In this document: positions 1 to 7,406 of the stretch, in pieces
Layout: each line of letters starts with the position of its first letter
How positions within the stretch are numbered: position 1 is the stretch's first letter
Source of the DNA: Bacteroidales bacterium
GTDB lineage: Bacteria > Bacteroidota > Bacteroidia > Bacteroidales > SMBSF39
Direction of reading: 5' to 3'
NCBI GenBank assembly: GCA_021107685.1
Contig: JAIOSH010000439.1
Location: 1-8,788 of the forward strand
DNA length: 8,788 nt
The notes under the pieces: generated by a model
What the model was told of the DNA's origin: nothing
What the model saw: the letters and a program-made list of their open reading frames with translations, nothing else
The model's database searches: none
Program-made: the position numbers and the translations under genes

Positions 1-2882
1 AAGAACAGGCATTAATAAATAGCGAAGAAAAATACCGTACAGTTGCAGATTTTACATATAGCTGGGAGTATTGGATAGACCCCAATATGAATTTTATTTA
101 TGTCTCGCCTTCGTGTGAACGTATCTCCGGATACAAACCGGAAGACTTTATTCAGAACCCAAAGCTTATGGAACAAATTATTCACCCTGATGATAAGGAT
201 AAAGTTTTTAATCATAGTAGAGATATTGAACTGAAAAGTAAAAAAGTAAGTAGTTTGGATTTTCGTATTATCACCAGTAATGGCGATTTACGCTGGATAG
301 GACATGTTTGCCGTACTGTGTATGGTAAAGATGGAAATCATCTTGGCTGGCGTGCTACAAACAGGGATATTACAGATAGCAAAAGAGAAGAAACTATAAG
401 ACAAATGATGTTTCAAATTTCCAATGCAGTTCATACTACAAAAGACCTTAATGAACTTTATAAAGTAATTCATCAGGAATTAAGTAATATACTGAAAACT
501 GAAAATTTCTTCATTGCTTTATATAACAAAGAAAATGATACAATTACACTTCCATATTTTGTTGATGAAAAAGATGATTATAAGTCTTATCCTTTAGGAA
601 AAACTCTAACAGCCTATGTTTTAAAAAACAATAAACACATTATTGTAAAAGAAAATGAAATAAATAACTTAATTCAGTCAGGTGAAATTGAAGTTATTGG
701 AACACCATGTAAAATATGGCTTGGAGTACCTTTAATATCAAAAAATGAAGTTATAGGCATACTTGCTGTTCAGAGTTATGAAAATGAAGAAGATTATGAT
801 AAGAAAGATTTGGAATTATTAAAATTCATTTCAAGCCAGGTAGGGCTATCTATTGAGCGTAAGCAGTCTGATGATTTGCTTCACATTCAACGCGACCTTG
901 CTTTGGAACTTAATGCTGTTATTGGTCTTGATAACACTCTTGAAGTGTGTCTTAATGCTGCCATCCGTATTTCGGGAATGGACTGTGGCGGAATTTACCT
1001 TGTTGATGAACTTGATAAAAGCTTAAATCTTGTCTATCATAAAGGTTTACCTGCTGCTTTTATAAAAAGTGCATCACACTTTAAAGCAGATTCAAAAAAT
1101 GCCCGTTTGGTTATGGCAGGAAAATTTGTTTACAGTCAAAACCATAATTTAGGTGTTGATATTAATAATACAAGCAAGTATGAAAAATTACGTGCAATTG
1201 CTGTTATTCCTATACATCACAAAGGTAAAGTAATAGCTTGTCTGAATATTGCTTCACATACTTTTGATGAAATACCCGACTATTCACGAATTGCTCTTCA
1301 AACAATTGCTGCTCAAATAGGAAGCGTTATTACACGAGTAAATGCTGAAGGAAAATTACTGGAAAGCGAAGAACGTTTTAAAAAAATATCATCATCGGCT
1401 TATGACAGTATCCTTGTTATAGATAATGACGGAAATATATCTTATTGGAATGAAGCTGCCGAGAAAACATTCGGTTATACAAAAGATGAAATAATAGGGA
1501 AAAACCTACATAAAATACTTGCCCCTACAAAATATCATAATGATTATAAAGAAAATTTTAAAAAATTTAAAACAACAGGTCAGGGAAATATTATTGGAAA
1601 AATAATAGAATTGCCAGGTATAAAAAAGGACGGAACAGAATTTTCTTTTGAACTTTCATTATCATCAATAAAGATAAAAGGCAAATGGCATGCAGTTGGA
1701 ATATTAAGAGATATCACCGAACGTAAGCAAAATGAACACGAATTAAAAATTGCCAAAGAAAAAGCCGAAGAATCCGACAGATTAAAATCAGCTTTCCTTG
1801 CAAATATGAGCCATGAAATAAGAACACCTATGAATGCTATTCTTGGTTTTTCTCAATTACTCAATGAAGCAGAATCAATAGAAGAACGAAATGATTTTAT
1901 AAACTTTATTAAATCAAATGGCGAACATCTTTTAAGCTTAATAAATGATATTGTTGACATATCAAAAATTGAAGCAGGATTAATGACAACAGAAATTAAT
2001 GAATGTTCAGTCAACTTGCTCTTTGAAGAAATATATTCCATTTTTAGTACAAATGAAAAAATAATTTATAATAAAATTCAACTTATATTAAATAAATCCT
2101 TACCTGATAATGAAAGTATTATTTTAACGGACAGTACCAGATTACGTCAGATATTAACAAATCTAATTGTTAATGCAATAAAATTTACTAAAAGCGGATA
2201 TATTGAATATGGATATTATCTAAAAGAGCAGCAAACATTAGAATTTTATGTTAAAGATACAGGAAAAGGAATTCCTGAAAATAAGCATGAAGAAATATTT
2301 AAACGATTTGTACAGGCTGATATATCTGATACTATCACACAAGGTGGAACAGGGTTAGGTTTAGCAATTACAAAAGCATTTGTTAATCTTTTAGGCGGTG
2401 AAATCCGGATTAAATCAGAAATTGATAAAGGTTCAACTTTTTATTTCACACTTCCTTATAAAAAAACCGAGCCAATAGCAGAAATACAAGTGCCTGTAAA
2501 AAAAACAATAGATTATATATGGAAAAATAAAACAATACTTATAGCCGAAGATGTTGAAGATAATTTTATTTTAATTAAAAATATGTTAAATAAAACACAG
2601 GCACAAATTATCTGGGCAAGAAACGGTAAAGAAACAATAGATATTTATATAGAAAACAAAAATATTGATTTAATCCTGATGGATTTACGAATGCCTGTAA
2701 TCAACGGCTACGAAGCAATAAAAAAAATAAAAAAATTCAATACTGATATACCGATTATAGCCCTAACAGCTTATGCAATTGGTGACGACCATATTAAGGC
2801 TTTTGAGTATGGTTGTGATGATTATGTAACAAAACCTGTAAATAGAGTTAAACTACTTTCGTTAATTGATAGTTATTTTTGA
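1..2882 (+). CDS. Multi-sensor hybrid histidine kinase (PAS-GAF-GAF-PAS-HisKA-HATPase-REC), 5' end missing
   Basis: Seen: the frame is open from the first complete codon at position 3 to TGA at 2880-2882, giving 959 visible residues. The first in-frame ATG, at 87, lies inside a PAS domain, so the true start is upstream of the window. Counting from the codon at 3, the order is PAS (about 7-128), GAF (133-290), GAF (295-450), PAS/PAC ending in RDITERKQ (453-580), HisKA with MSHEIRTPMNA and phospho-acceptor His604, HATPase_c with N-box Asn724, DTGKG (Asp752) and GGTGLGLAI (from 781), and REC (842-959) with phospho-acceptor Asp894, Thr922 and Lys944. The REC acidic pair is Glu849-Asp850 rather than Asp-Asp. 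No membrane helix is visible, so the seen part is cytoplasmic. Known of the family: autophosphorylation on His, then relay to the Asp of REC. There is no DNA-binding or Hpt domain, so a separate partner must carry the output. The signal sensed cannot be told. Confidence 0.95.
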   Translation, partial: EQALINSEEKYRTVADFTYSWEYWIDPNMNFIYVSPSCERISGYKPEDFIQNPKLMEQIIHPDDKDKVFNHSRDIELKSKKVSSLDFRIITSNGDLRWIGHVCRTVYGKDGNHLGWRATNRDITDSKREETIRQMMFQISNAVHTTKDLNELYKVIHQELSNILKTENFFIALYNKENDTITLPYFVDEKDDYKSYPLGKTLTAYVLKNNKHIIVKENEINNLIQSGEIEVIGTPCKIWLGVPLISKNEVIGILAVQSYENEEDYDKKDLELLKFISSQVGLSIERKQSDDLLHIQRDLALELNAVIGLDNTLEVCLNAAIRISGMDCGGIYLVDELDKSLNLVYHKGLPAAFIKSASHFKADSKNARLVMAGKFVYSQNHNLGVDINNTSKYEKLRAIAVIPIHHKGKVIACLNIASHTFDEIPDYSRIALQTIAAQIGSVITRVNAEGKLLESEERFKKISSSAYDSILVIDNDGNISYWNEAAEKTFGYTKDEIIGKNLHKILAPTKYHNDYKENFKKFKTTGQGNIIGKIIELPGIKKDGTEFSFELSLSSIKIKGKWHAVGILRDITERKQNEHELKIAKEKAEESDRLKSAFLANMSHEIRTPMNAILGFSQLLNEAESIEERNDFINFIKSNGEHLLSLINDIVDISKIEAGLMTTEINECSVNLLFEEIYSIFSTNEKIIYNKIQLILNKSLPDNESIILTDSTRLRQILTNLIVNAIKFTKSGYIEYGYYLKEQQTLEFYVKDTGKGIPENKHEEIFKRFVQADISDTITQGGTGLGLAITKAFVNLLGGEIRIKSEIDKGSTFYFTLPYKKTEPIAEIQVPVKKTIDYIWKNKTILIAEDVEDNFILIKNMLNKTQAQIIWARNGKETIDIYIENKNIDLILMDLRMPVINGYEAIKKIKKFNTDIPIIALTAYAIGDDHIKAFEYGCDDYVTKPVNRVKLLSLIDSYF

Positions 2883-2883
2883 A

Positions 2884-2935
2884 ATGGTTAAATTGTTGGA
2901 TGGTTATATTGCTGAATGGTTGTATGGTTTATTGG
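2884..2935 (+). repeat. Short tandem repeat, about 16-nt ATGGTT units
   Basis: Three imperfect units start two bases after the kinase stop: ATGGTTAAATTGTTGG (2884-2899), ATGGTTATATTGCTGA (2900-2915) and an expanded unit starting ATGGTTGTATGGTT (2916-2935). The strand is strongly asymmetric, rich in G and T with only one C. The reading is direct from sequence; function is unknown. Confidence 0.65.
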
Positions 2936-2941
2936 TGAAGA

Positions 2942-2974
<33 letters not shown>

Positions 2975-3010
2975 ATAAACGGTAATCACTAACGAAAACA
3001 AGCTACAAGG

Positions 3011-3034
3011 AACAAATCCCGTTAGGGATGAAAT
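3011..3034. repeat. Palindromic element, copy A
   Basis: A 5-bp inverted repeat, ATCCC (3016-3020) and GGGAT (3025-3029) with loop GTTA, is flanked by AACAAA on the left (3011-3016) and TGAAAT on the right (3029-3034). Copy B, 53 bases downstream, has the same flanks and a related stem, which marks this as a mobile or amplified palindrome rather than chance. Its position well past the kinase stop, without a T-run, argues against an ordinary intrinsic terminator. Confidence 0.6.
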
Positions 3035-3063
3035 ATTTATAGTAAAAAATTAAGTCTGATAGT

Positions 3064-3086
3064 AACAAACTCCCTAGGAGTGAAAT
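3064..3086. repeat. Palindromic element, copy B
   Basis: A second palindrome, ACTCC (3069-3073) and GGAGT (3077-3081) with loop CTA, sits between the same flanks as copy A: AACAAA (3064-3069) and TGAAAT (3081-3086). Flanks are identical while the stem has changed on both sides and still pairs, a pattern expected if pairing is maintained. Confidence 0.6.
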
Positions 3087-3087
3087 C

Positions 3088-3143
3088 AGCAGGCAGAAAT
3101 CAGTAGCAGTAGGCAAGAAAATAGTAAGCAATAAGCAGTAGCC
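3088..3143 (+). repeat. Degenerate heptad block (AGTAGGC family)
   Basis: Directly after palindrome copy B, heptad-like units resume in the same orientation: AGCAGGC (3088), AGAAATC (3095), a six-base AGTAGC (3102), AGTAGGC (3108), an eight-base interruption, then AGTAAGC (3123), AATAAGC (3130) and AGTAGCC (3137). Compared with the arrays at 2946 and 8299 this block has indels and more substitutions, so it looks like an older, decayed copy. Confidence 0.6.
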
Positions 3144-3147
3144 AATT

Positions 3148-3255
3148 AATGACTATTAAATGACAGTGAAGCAAATGACTACTGAATGAAAGCTGAACGA
3201 CAATTGAATAACAGCGAAGCAAATGACAACTCAACGGTTAAATAGCAATGACAGG
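3148..3255 (+). repeat. 11-nt AAYGAC-type repeat with 15-nt variants
   Basis: Units follow one another: AATGACTATTA (3148), AATGACAGTGAAGCA (3159), AATGACTACTG (3174), AATGAAAGCTG (3185), AACGACAATTG (3196), AATAACAGCGAAGCA (3207), AATGACAACTC (3222), a 14-nt AACGGTTAAATAGC (3233) and a last AATGACAGG (3247). Five are exactly 11 nt and two are 15 nt with an extra GAAG-type insert. A 21-nt stretch at 3163-3183 recurs at 3211-3231 with two mismatches. The ATG at 3248 is just the ATG of the last AATGAC unit. Confidence 0.6.
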
Positions 3256-3304
3256 TTGCCGGATGATTTTAGAAATTTTAAATAAACAGAAAAACAAAAT
3301 CAAA

Positions 3305-5539
3305 ATGAAAAAAATAGACTTTTTTGTTAAATTAGTAGTAGTATTTTTAATTCTTGTTTTAATTTTAAACGACAATATTGCCGGGATTTTTCAGGATAAC
3401 AGGATTATTTGCCGGATCGTTTGCCAAACGCCGGATTACTTGGAAGCCGAAATAATAATGCCGGAAAACGCAATTCCGCAACAAGAACACTCATTTTTAA
3501 TAGCTATTCCTCAAGGAGCATCACCGGAATTAAAAATATCGGATATTGAATTTTCAGACAATTGTAACTTAGGAAATCCTGATATTAATATATTTCCTGT
3601 TCCTGTTTATATCTCATCTGAATTTAAAATCAGGGGAATCAACCTAATTGAACTAAAAATTACTCCTTATTCAAAACAAACTGAAAAGGGTGAAATAAAC
3701 CTTTATTCCTACATCAGGTTTCAGATAAAATTTATTGGCGGTTCAAAAAAATTTTGTGAACAAAGGCTCAGAAACAAATGGTGGGATGATTTAATCAAGA
3801 GGATGGTAATTAATTTTTCACAGATGCCGCAGCTTGATTATAAAATTCCAGGAAATCCTGATGATGGAGCAGAATACCTTATCATCACACCGGATATTTT
3901 TCTCCCAAAAGCTGAAGAATTAAAGGATTTCAGAACTTTACAAGGGATAACAACAAAAGTTGTTACTCTGACAGAAATAGGCGGCAACACTGTCGATTTA
4001 ATTAAAAACTATATTTCCGAGGCATATAATAACTGGAATATCTGTCCGGCTGCTGTTTTGCTTGTTGGAGATCATCAGCAAATCCCGGCACCCATTTGGC
4101 AGGCTTACTGTGCTTCAGATAATATTTACGCCGATATAAACGGAAATAATTTACCTGATATGGCTATTGCCAGAATTCCGGTAAATACACTGACAGAACT
4201 CGGCATAGTTATCGACCGCATAATTCAGTATGAAACTGAGCCTCCGGATAATCCCGGTTTTTACGGTCACCCGGTAACTTCGATGGGATGGCAAGATGGT
4301 TCCCGCACCATGGCAGTGACCGAAATTATCAATGGCTGGTTTGAATATGGGATGGGCAAAAATCCTGTGAGGGAAAATACAATTATCTACGGCGCTCCGG
4401 GCACAACATGGTTTGCAGATGACCTTGTGGAAACATTCGGACCCGATGGACTCGGCTATATTCCTGCAACTCCCGAACATTTAACCGACTGGGGCGGCAA
4501 TGCCCAGCGTATCAACAACGATCTTAATGACGGTGCATTTTTACTTTTAAATGTAGATCATGGCAATACCACCGGTTGGCAGCATCCTTCATACCAGATA
4601 CCAGACCTGGCAGGACTTTCAACTGCTGACCCGACATTGCTTATCTCCATCAACGATTTAAACGGCAAATTTATCTCCACACAGGATTGTATGGCTGAAG
4701 CCTTTATGAAAAATCCGCATGGAGGACTTGGAGTTATAGCACCTTCAGAGCTAACGTACTCTTCTGTCAATGAATACTATTTATTTTTTTTGATAGACGG
4801 ACTCTGGGGAAATTTTATTCCTGATTTTCCGAAAAACCATAAAAGCCCAAGTGATTTTTTACTACCGGCTTTTTCAAATGTTTACGCTAAATATTTACTT
4901 TCAATAATCACTATTATCCCCCCTAATCAGAATGCTAAAATAACAACGTATCATCTTTTTCACTATTTTGGCGAAACATTTACAAACATGTACGACACAA
5001 TTCCACAACAGCTTAGTATTACCCATCCTGAAACCCTGGAACCCGGACAGAACCAGATTGAAATTACTGCAGAAGAAAACGCATGGATTGCATTAGTGTT
5101 AAACGAAGATCTTTGCGCACTTGAACAATCTACCGGCAACTCTATACAAATGTTTTTTTCCACGGCTGAAGAAGGCGATACACTTCATATCACTGCTACA
5201 AAACAAAACCGTTACAGATATCATACTGAACTTATTTGCTCACCCAACATTGGGATAAGCGATTATTTATTTCAAACAAGTGATTTTATTACCGAAGTTA
5301 ATCTTTCGCCAAATCCGGCTTCTAAAGAAATTAATCTGAAATTTTTTGTAAACCATTCAACAGATGTTGAAATTACAATTCTAAACGAAACAGGAAGTTT
5401 AATTTCCAATATATTCAAAGGGTATCTCTCAAAAGGGAATTTTTCTTATATAATTAAAACAAGCAATCTTTCGGCAGGTTTGTATTTGCTCGAAATTAAA
5501 ACTTCACAGGGAAGGATAGTCAAAAAATTACTTAAATAA
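3305..5539 (+). CDS. Exported gingipain-like C25 family protein with T9SS tail; catalytic Cys replaced by Asp
   Basis: The frame also opens at 3248, but that ATG belongs to a repeat unit. I choose the ATG at 3305, which gives MKKIDFF followed by a hydrophobic stretch (about 8-22), a good signal peptide, and 744 residues. Domains: prodomain-like region (28-185); C25 fold (190-565) with VLLVGD, DNIYADINGN and PDMAIARIP; gingipain-type Ig-like domain (566-650) with DTLHITATK; type A sorting domain (665-744) from SPNPAS to a basic KKLLK end. Active site: His419 in DHGNTTGW matches the His-Gly of gingipains (GHGSETAW in RgpB from memory). In SINDLNGKF, Asp451 stands where the family has the nucleophile Cys (ACVNGDF in RgpB); the His-to-Cys spacing is 32 here and 33 in RgpB. 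The later FGDP-like motif reads FGET. Inferred: a surface or released protein without cysteine protease activity, perhaps binding or structural. It is too short for the sortase PorU. Confidence 0.88.
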   Translation: MKKIDFFVKLVVVFLILVLILNDNIAGIFQDNRIICRIVCQTPDYLEAEIIMPENAIPQQEHSFLIAIPQGASPELKISDIEFSDNCNLGNPDINIFPVPVYISSEFKIRGINLIELKITPYSKQTEKGEINLYSYIRFQIKFIGGSKKFCEQRLRNKWWDDLIKRMVINFSQMPQLDYKIPGNPDDGAEYLIITPDIFLPKAEELKDFRTLQGITTKVVTLTEIGGNTVDLIKNYISEAYNNWNICPAAVLLVGDHQQIPAPIWQAYCASDNIYADINGNNLPDMAIARIPVNTLTELGIVIDRIIQYETEPPDNPGFYGHPVTSMGWQDGSRTMAVTEIINGWFEYGMGKNPVRENTIIYGAPGTTWFADDLVETFGPDGLGYIPATPEHLTDWGGNAQRINNDLNDGAFLLLNVDHGNTTGWQHPSYQIPDLAGLSTADPTLLISINDLNGKFISTQDCMAEAFMKNPHGGLGVIAPSELTYSSVNEYYLFFLIDGLWGNFIPDFPKNHKSPSDFLLPAFSNVYAKYLLSIITIIPPNQNAKITTYHLFHYFGETFTNMYDTIPQQLSITHPETLEPGQNQIEITAEENAWIALVLNEDLCALEQSTGNSIQMFFSTAEEGDTLHITATKQNRYRYHTELICSPNIGISDYLFQTSDFITEVNLSPNPASKEINLKFFVNHSTDVEITILNETGSLISNIFKGYLSKGNFSYIIKTSNLSAGLYLLEIKTSQGRIVKKLLK

Positions 5540-5627
5540 TTTGGCATTTTTTATAAATGAATTAAAAAAAATTAATAATTTTTATTATTATAAATAAATT
5601 TATTAGTAGAACCATAAAATATTAATT

Positions 5628-5635
5628 TACCTTTA
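5628..5635 (+). promoter_or_regulatory. Possible -7 element for the VCBS protein gene
   Basis: TACCTTTA fits the Bacteroidota -7 consensus TAnnTTTG except for the last base and lies 26 bases before the ATG at 5662. A weak TTAG at 5603-5606 is near the place expected for the -33 TTTG. The region is almost all A and T, so chance matches are likely. Confidence 0.3.
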
Positions 5636-5661
5636 AAATTGCAGTAGAACCTAAATTATTT

Positions 5662-7374
5662 ATGAAGTCAATATATTATATTTTTCTGATTTTAAATTTA
5701 TTAAATATTTATACCTTTGGACAACATACTTTTAATAATGTTGCTTTGCAAATGGGTATTAACGGACAAACAGGATTGGGACATTCAGTAGGTTGGTGTG
5801 ATATTGATAATGACGGTGATATGGATTTAGCTTTCTCAAATCAGAATAATGCAGGTTTTTGGCTTTACAGGAATGACAATACTATCTTTACAGAAATATC
5901 ATCTTCTGCCGGACTTGGTGATATAACCGCATATAGAATTCTTTGGGCAGAAGTTACAGGCGATAATCATACTGATCTGATTGTGCGTCAATGGGGATAT
6001 TCGGGTCAAAAACTCTATGAGAATGATGGTTTCGGCTGTTTTACAGATATTACACCTGTAGCATTTAACTCAACTACTATATATTCCGCCTCAGATTTTA
6101 ATAATGACGGACTTACCGACCTTCTGTCTTTATCAGGCTCTTCTTGTGATATACTATATAATCTCGGAAACGGAAATTTTTCTTTTCCCGAAACAATAGG
6201 TTATGGGAATGACTTCTGGTGCAACGTATGTTTTGATTACAACCTGGATGGTTTTCAGGATATTTATATAGGAACTTATGGTGAATATGCCAATAAGCTT
6301 TATAAAAATCTAAGTAATGGCTCTTTTCAGGATGCTACAGCAGAAGCAGGTGTTGAATTTAACAGTGCAACTCACGGTCTTACTGTTGGCGATTATAATA
6401 ATGATGGCTTACCTGACCTTTACTTAGGCAATTATGATTTGCCGGGATGTAAGCTATTCAAAAATAATGGAAGCGGTACTTTTACTGATGTAACTATTCA
6501 GGCAGGTGTGCTTGGACACGACGATACAAGAACAGTTTCTTTTGCAGATTATAATAACGACGGATTTCTTGATATTTTTTCTTCTCATCATAATTTTTAT
6601 TCTTACAGTAACACCTTATTAAGAAACAATGGAGACGGTACTTTTACAAATGTAGGGGTTGAAATGAACCTTTCAGGCGAATGGATAGGTGATTATTTTG
6701 GTGTTGGTTGGAGCGATTTTAATAATGACGGTGCAATAGACTTATTTGCAGCAGGACATATTGATAAATATAATTTATTCAGAAATGATAGTTGTCCGGG
6801 AAATTATCTGATTCTTGATCTTCAGGGAGTAGAGTCAAATTTCAATGCAATAGGAACACAAGTAAAACTATGGACAGGGTCTCAATGTTTAACTCGTTTT
6901 GTTACGGCAGGTTCAGGTAAACATGATTTCAGCAGTATGAGACTTCATTTCGGGTTAAATGAAAATACTGAAATAGATAGTTTGCAAATTATATGGCAAA
7001 GTGGTATTATTCAATTAATTGATACTGTTCAGATAAATCAGATAATTACTATTGTTGAAGATACAACTACCACTTTTGTCAGAGAAATGGCTTATAATTA
7101 CAAAATTCATGTTTCACAAAATTATCCCAATCCTTTTAATACTTTTACAACAATAAATTATTATATTAGCAGACCTGAAAATATCTTAATTAATATTTAT
7201 AATATTAATGGAAAATTAATCAGAACTTTAATAAACAGAAAACATAAAAAAGGTTCTTATAAAGTTATATGGGATGCTACTAATGATTTCGGCAAAGAAA
7301 TATGTCCGGGCATTTATTTTTATCAATTTAAGACCAAAAATTATTCAAAAGTTAAAAAATGTATTGTTTATTAA
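5662..7374 (+). CDS. Exported seven-repeat VCBS/FG-GAP beta-propeller with ASPIC/UnbV-like segment and T9SS/FlgD-like tail
   Basis: 570 residues starting with a signal peptide (hydrophobic core about 4-19, likely cleavage before Gln21). Seven Asp-rich loops of the calcium-binding DxDxDGxxD type begin at residues 47 (DIDNDGDMD), 97 (EVTGDNHTD), 145 (DFNNDGLTD), 192 (DYNLDGFQD), 244 (DYNNDGLPD), 296 (DYNNDGFLD) and 352 (DFNNDGAID), spaced 47-56 apart as expected for the seven blades of an integrin-alpha-like propeller. Blade 2 has lost the first Asp and the Gly. Residues about 380-470 (AIGTQVKLW, RFVTAGSG, LHFGL) resemble ASPIC/UnbV. The tail from NYPNPFN (487) to the end is the FlgD-Ig/type A sorting domain seen on T9SS cargo, with GIYFYQFKT near the end. 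Inferred role: calcium-stabilised surface adhesion or carbohydrate/protein binding; no catalytic motif is seen. The next gene begins 32 nt later, suggesting co-transcription. Confidence 0.9.
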   Translation: MKSIYYIFLILNLLNIYTFGQHTFNNVALQMGINGQTGLGHSVGWCDIDNDGDMDLAFSNQNNAGFWLYRNDNTIFTEISSSAGLGDITAYRILWAEVTGDNHTDLIVRQWGYSGQKLYENDGFGCFTDITPVAFNSTTIYSASDFNNDGLTDLLSLSGSSCDILYNLGNGNFSFPETIGYGNDFWCNVCFDYNLDGFQDIYIGTYGEYANKLYKNLSNGSFQDATAEAGVEFNSATHGLTVGDYNNDGLPDLYLGNYDLPGCKLFKNNGSGTFTDVTIQAGVLGHDDTRTVSFADYNNDGFLDIFSSHHNFYSYSNTLLRNNGDGTFTNVGVEMNLSGEWIGDYFGVGWSDFNNDGAIDLFAAGHIDKYNLFRNDSCPGNYLILDLQGVESNFNAIGTQVKLWTGSQCLTRFVTAGSGKHDFSSMRLHFGLNENTEIDSLQIIWQSGIIQLIDTVQINQIITIVEDTTTTFVREMAYNYKIHVSQNYPNPFNTFTTINYYISRPENILINIYNINGKLIRTLINRKHKKGSYKVIWDATNDFGKEICPGIYFYQFKTKNYSKVKKCIVY

Positions 7375-7406
7375 TATCTTATTTTTCAATTAGTAACAAA
7401 TAAATT

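Noticed and set aside
87..89. ATG at 87 as the start of the kinase
   Set aside because: The frame is open upstream to the window edge and codes for the beginning of the PAS domain, so 87 is internal.
3016..3029. Hairpin ATCCC-GTTA-GGGAT as the kinase terminator
   Set aside because: It is more than 130 bases past the stop, has no T-run after it, and shares its flanks with a second copy, which fits a repeat element better.
3248..3304. N-terminal extension of the C25 protein from the ATG at 3248
   Set aside because: That ATG is part of the last AATGAC repeat unit, and the extension would place 19 polar residues before a good signal peptide that starts at the ATG at 3305.
4151..4480. Minus-strand reading frame of 109 codons inside the C25 gene
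   Set aside because: It lies wholly opposite a well-supported gene in its most GC-rich part, where stop codons are scarcer, and its translation shows no domain or composition of a real protein. The other minus-strand frames (12-215, 288-473, 1853-2041, 4558-4770, 4963-5163) are rejected for the same reason.
3305..5539. PorU, the C25-family sortase of T9SS
   Set aside because: PorU is clearly longer (over 1100 residues) and needs its active-site Cys; this protein has 744 residues and lacks it.
5567..5583. Palindrome AAAAATTA-A-TAATTTTT as a terminator
   Set aside because: It contains only A-T pairs with a one-base centre, cannot form a stable hairpin and is expected by chance in such AT-rich sequence.
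7374..7386. 13-nt string ATATCTTATTTTT shared with 8453-8465 as a regulatory repeat
   Set aside because: It is a low-complexity AT string in a very AT-rich genome, with no further similarity around it.
7380..7387. TATTTTTC as a separate promoter for the membrane protein gene
   Set aside because: It mismatches the last base of TAnnTTTG, lies too near the ATG at 7407 for a normal leader, and the gene spacing suggests co-transcription.
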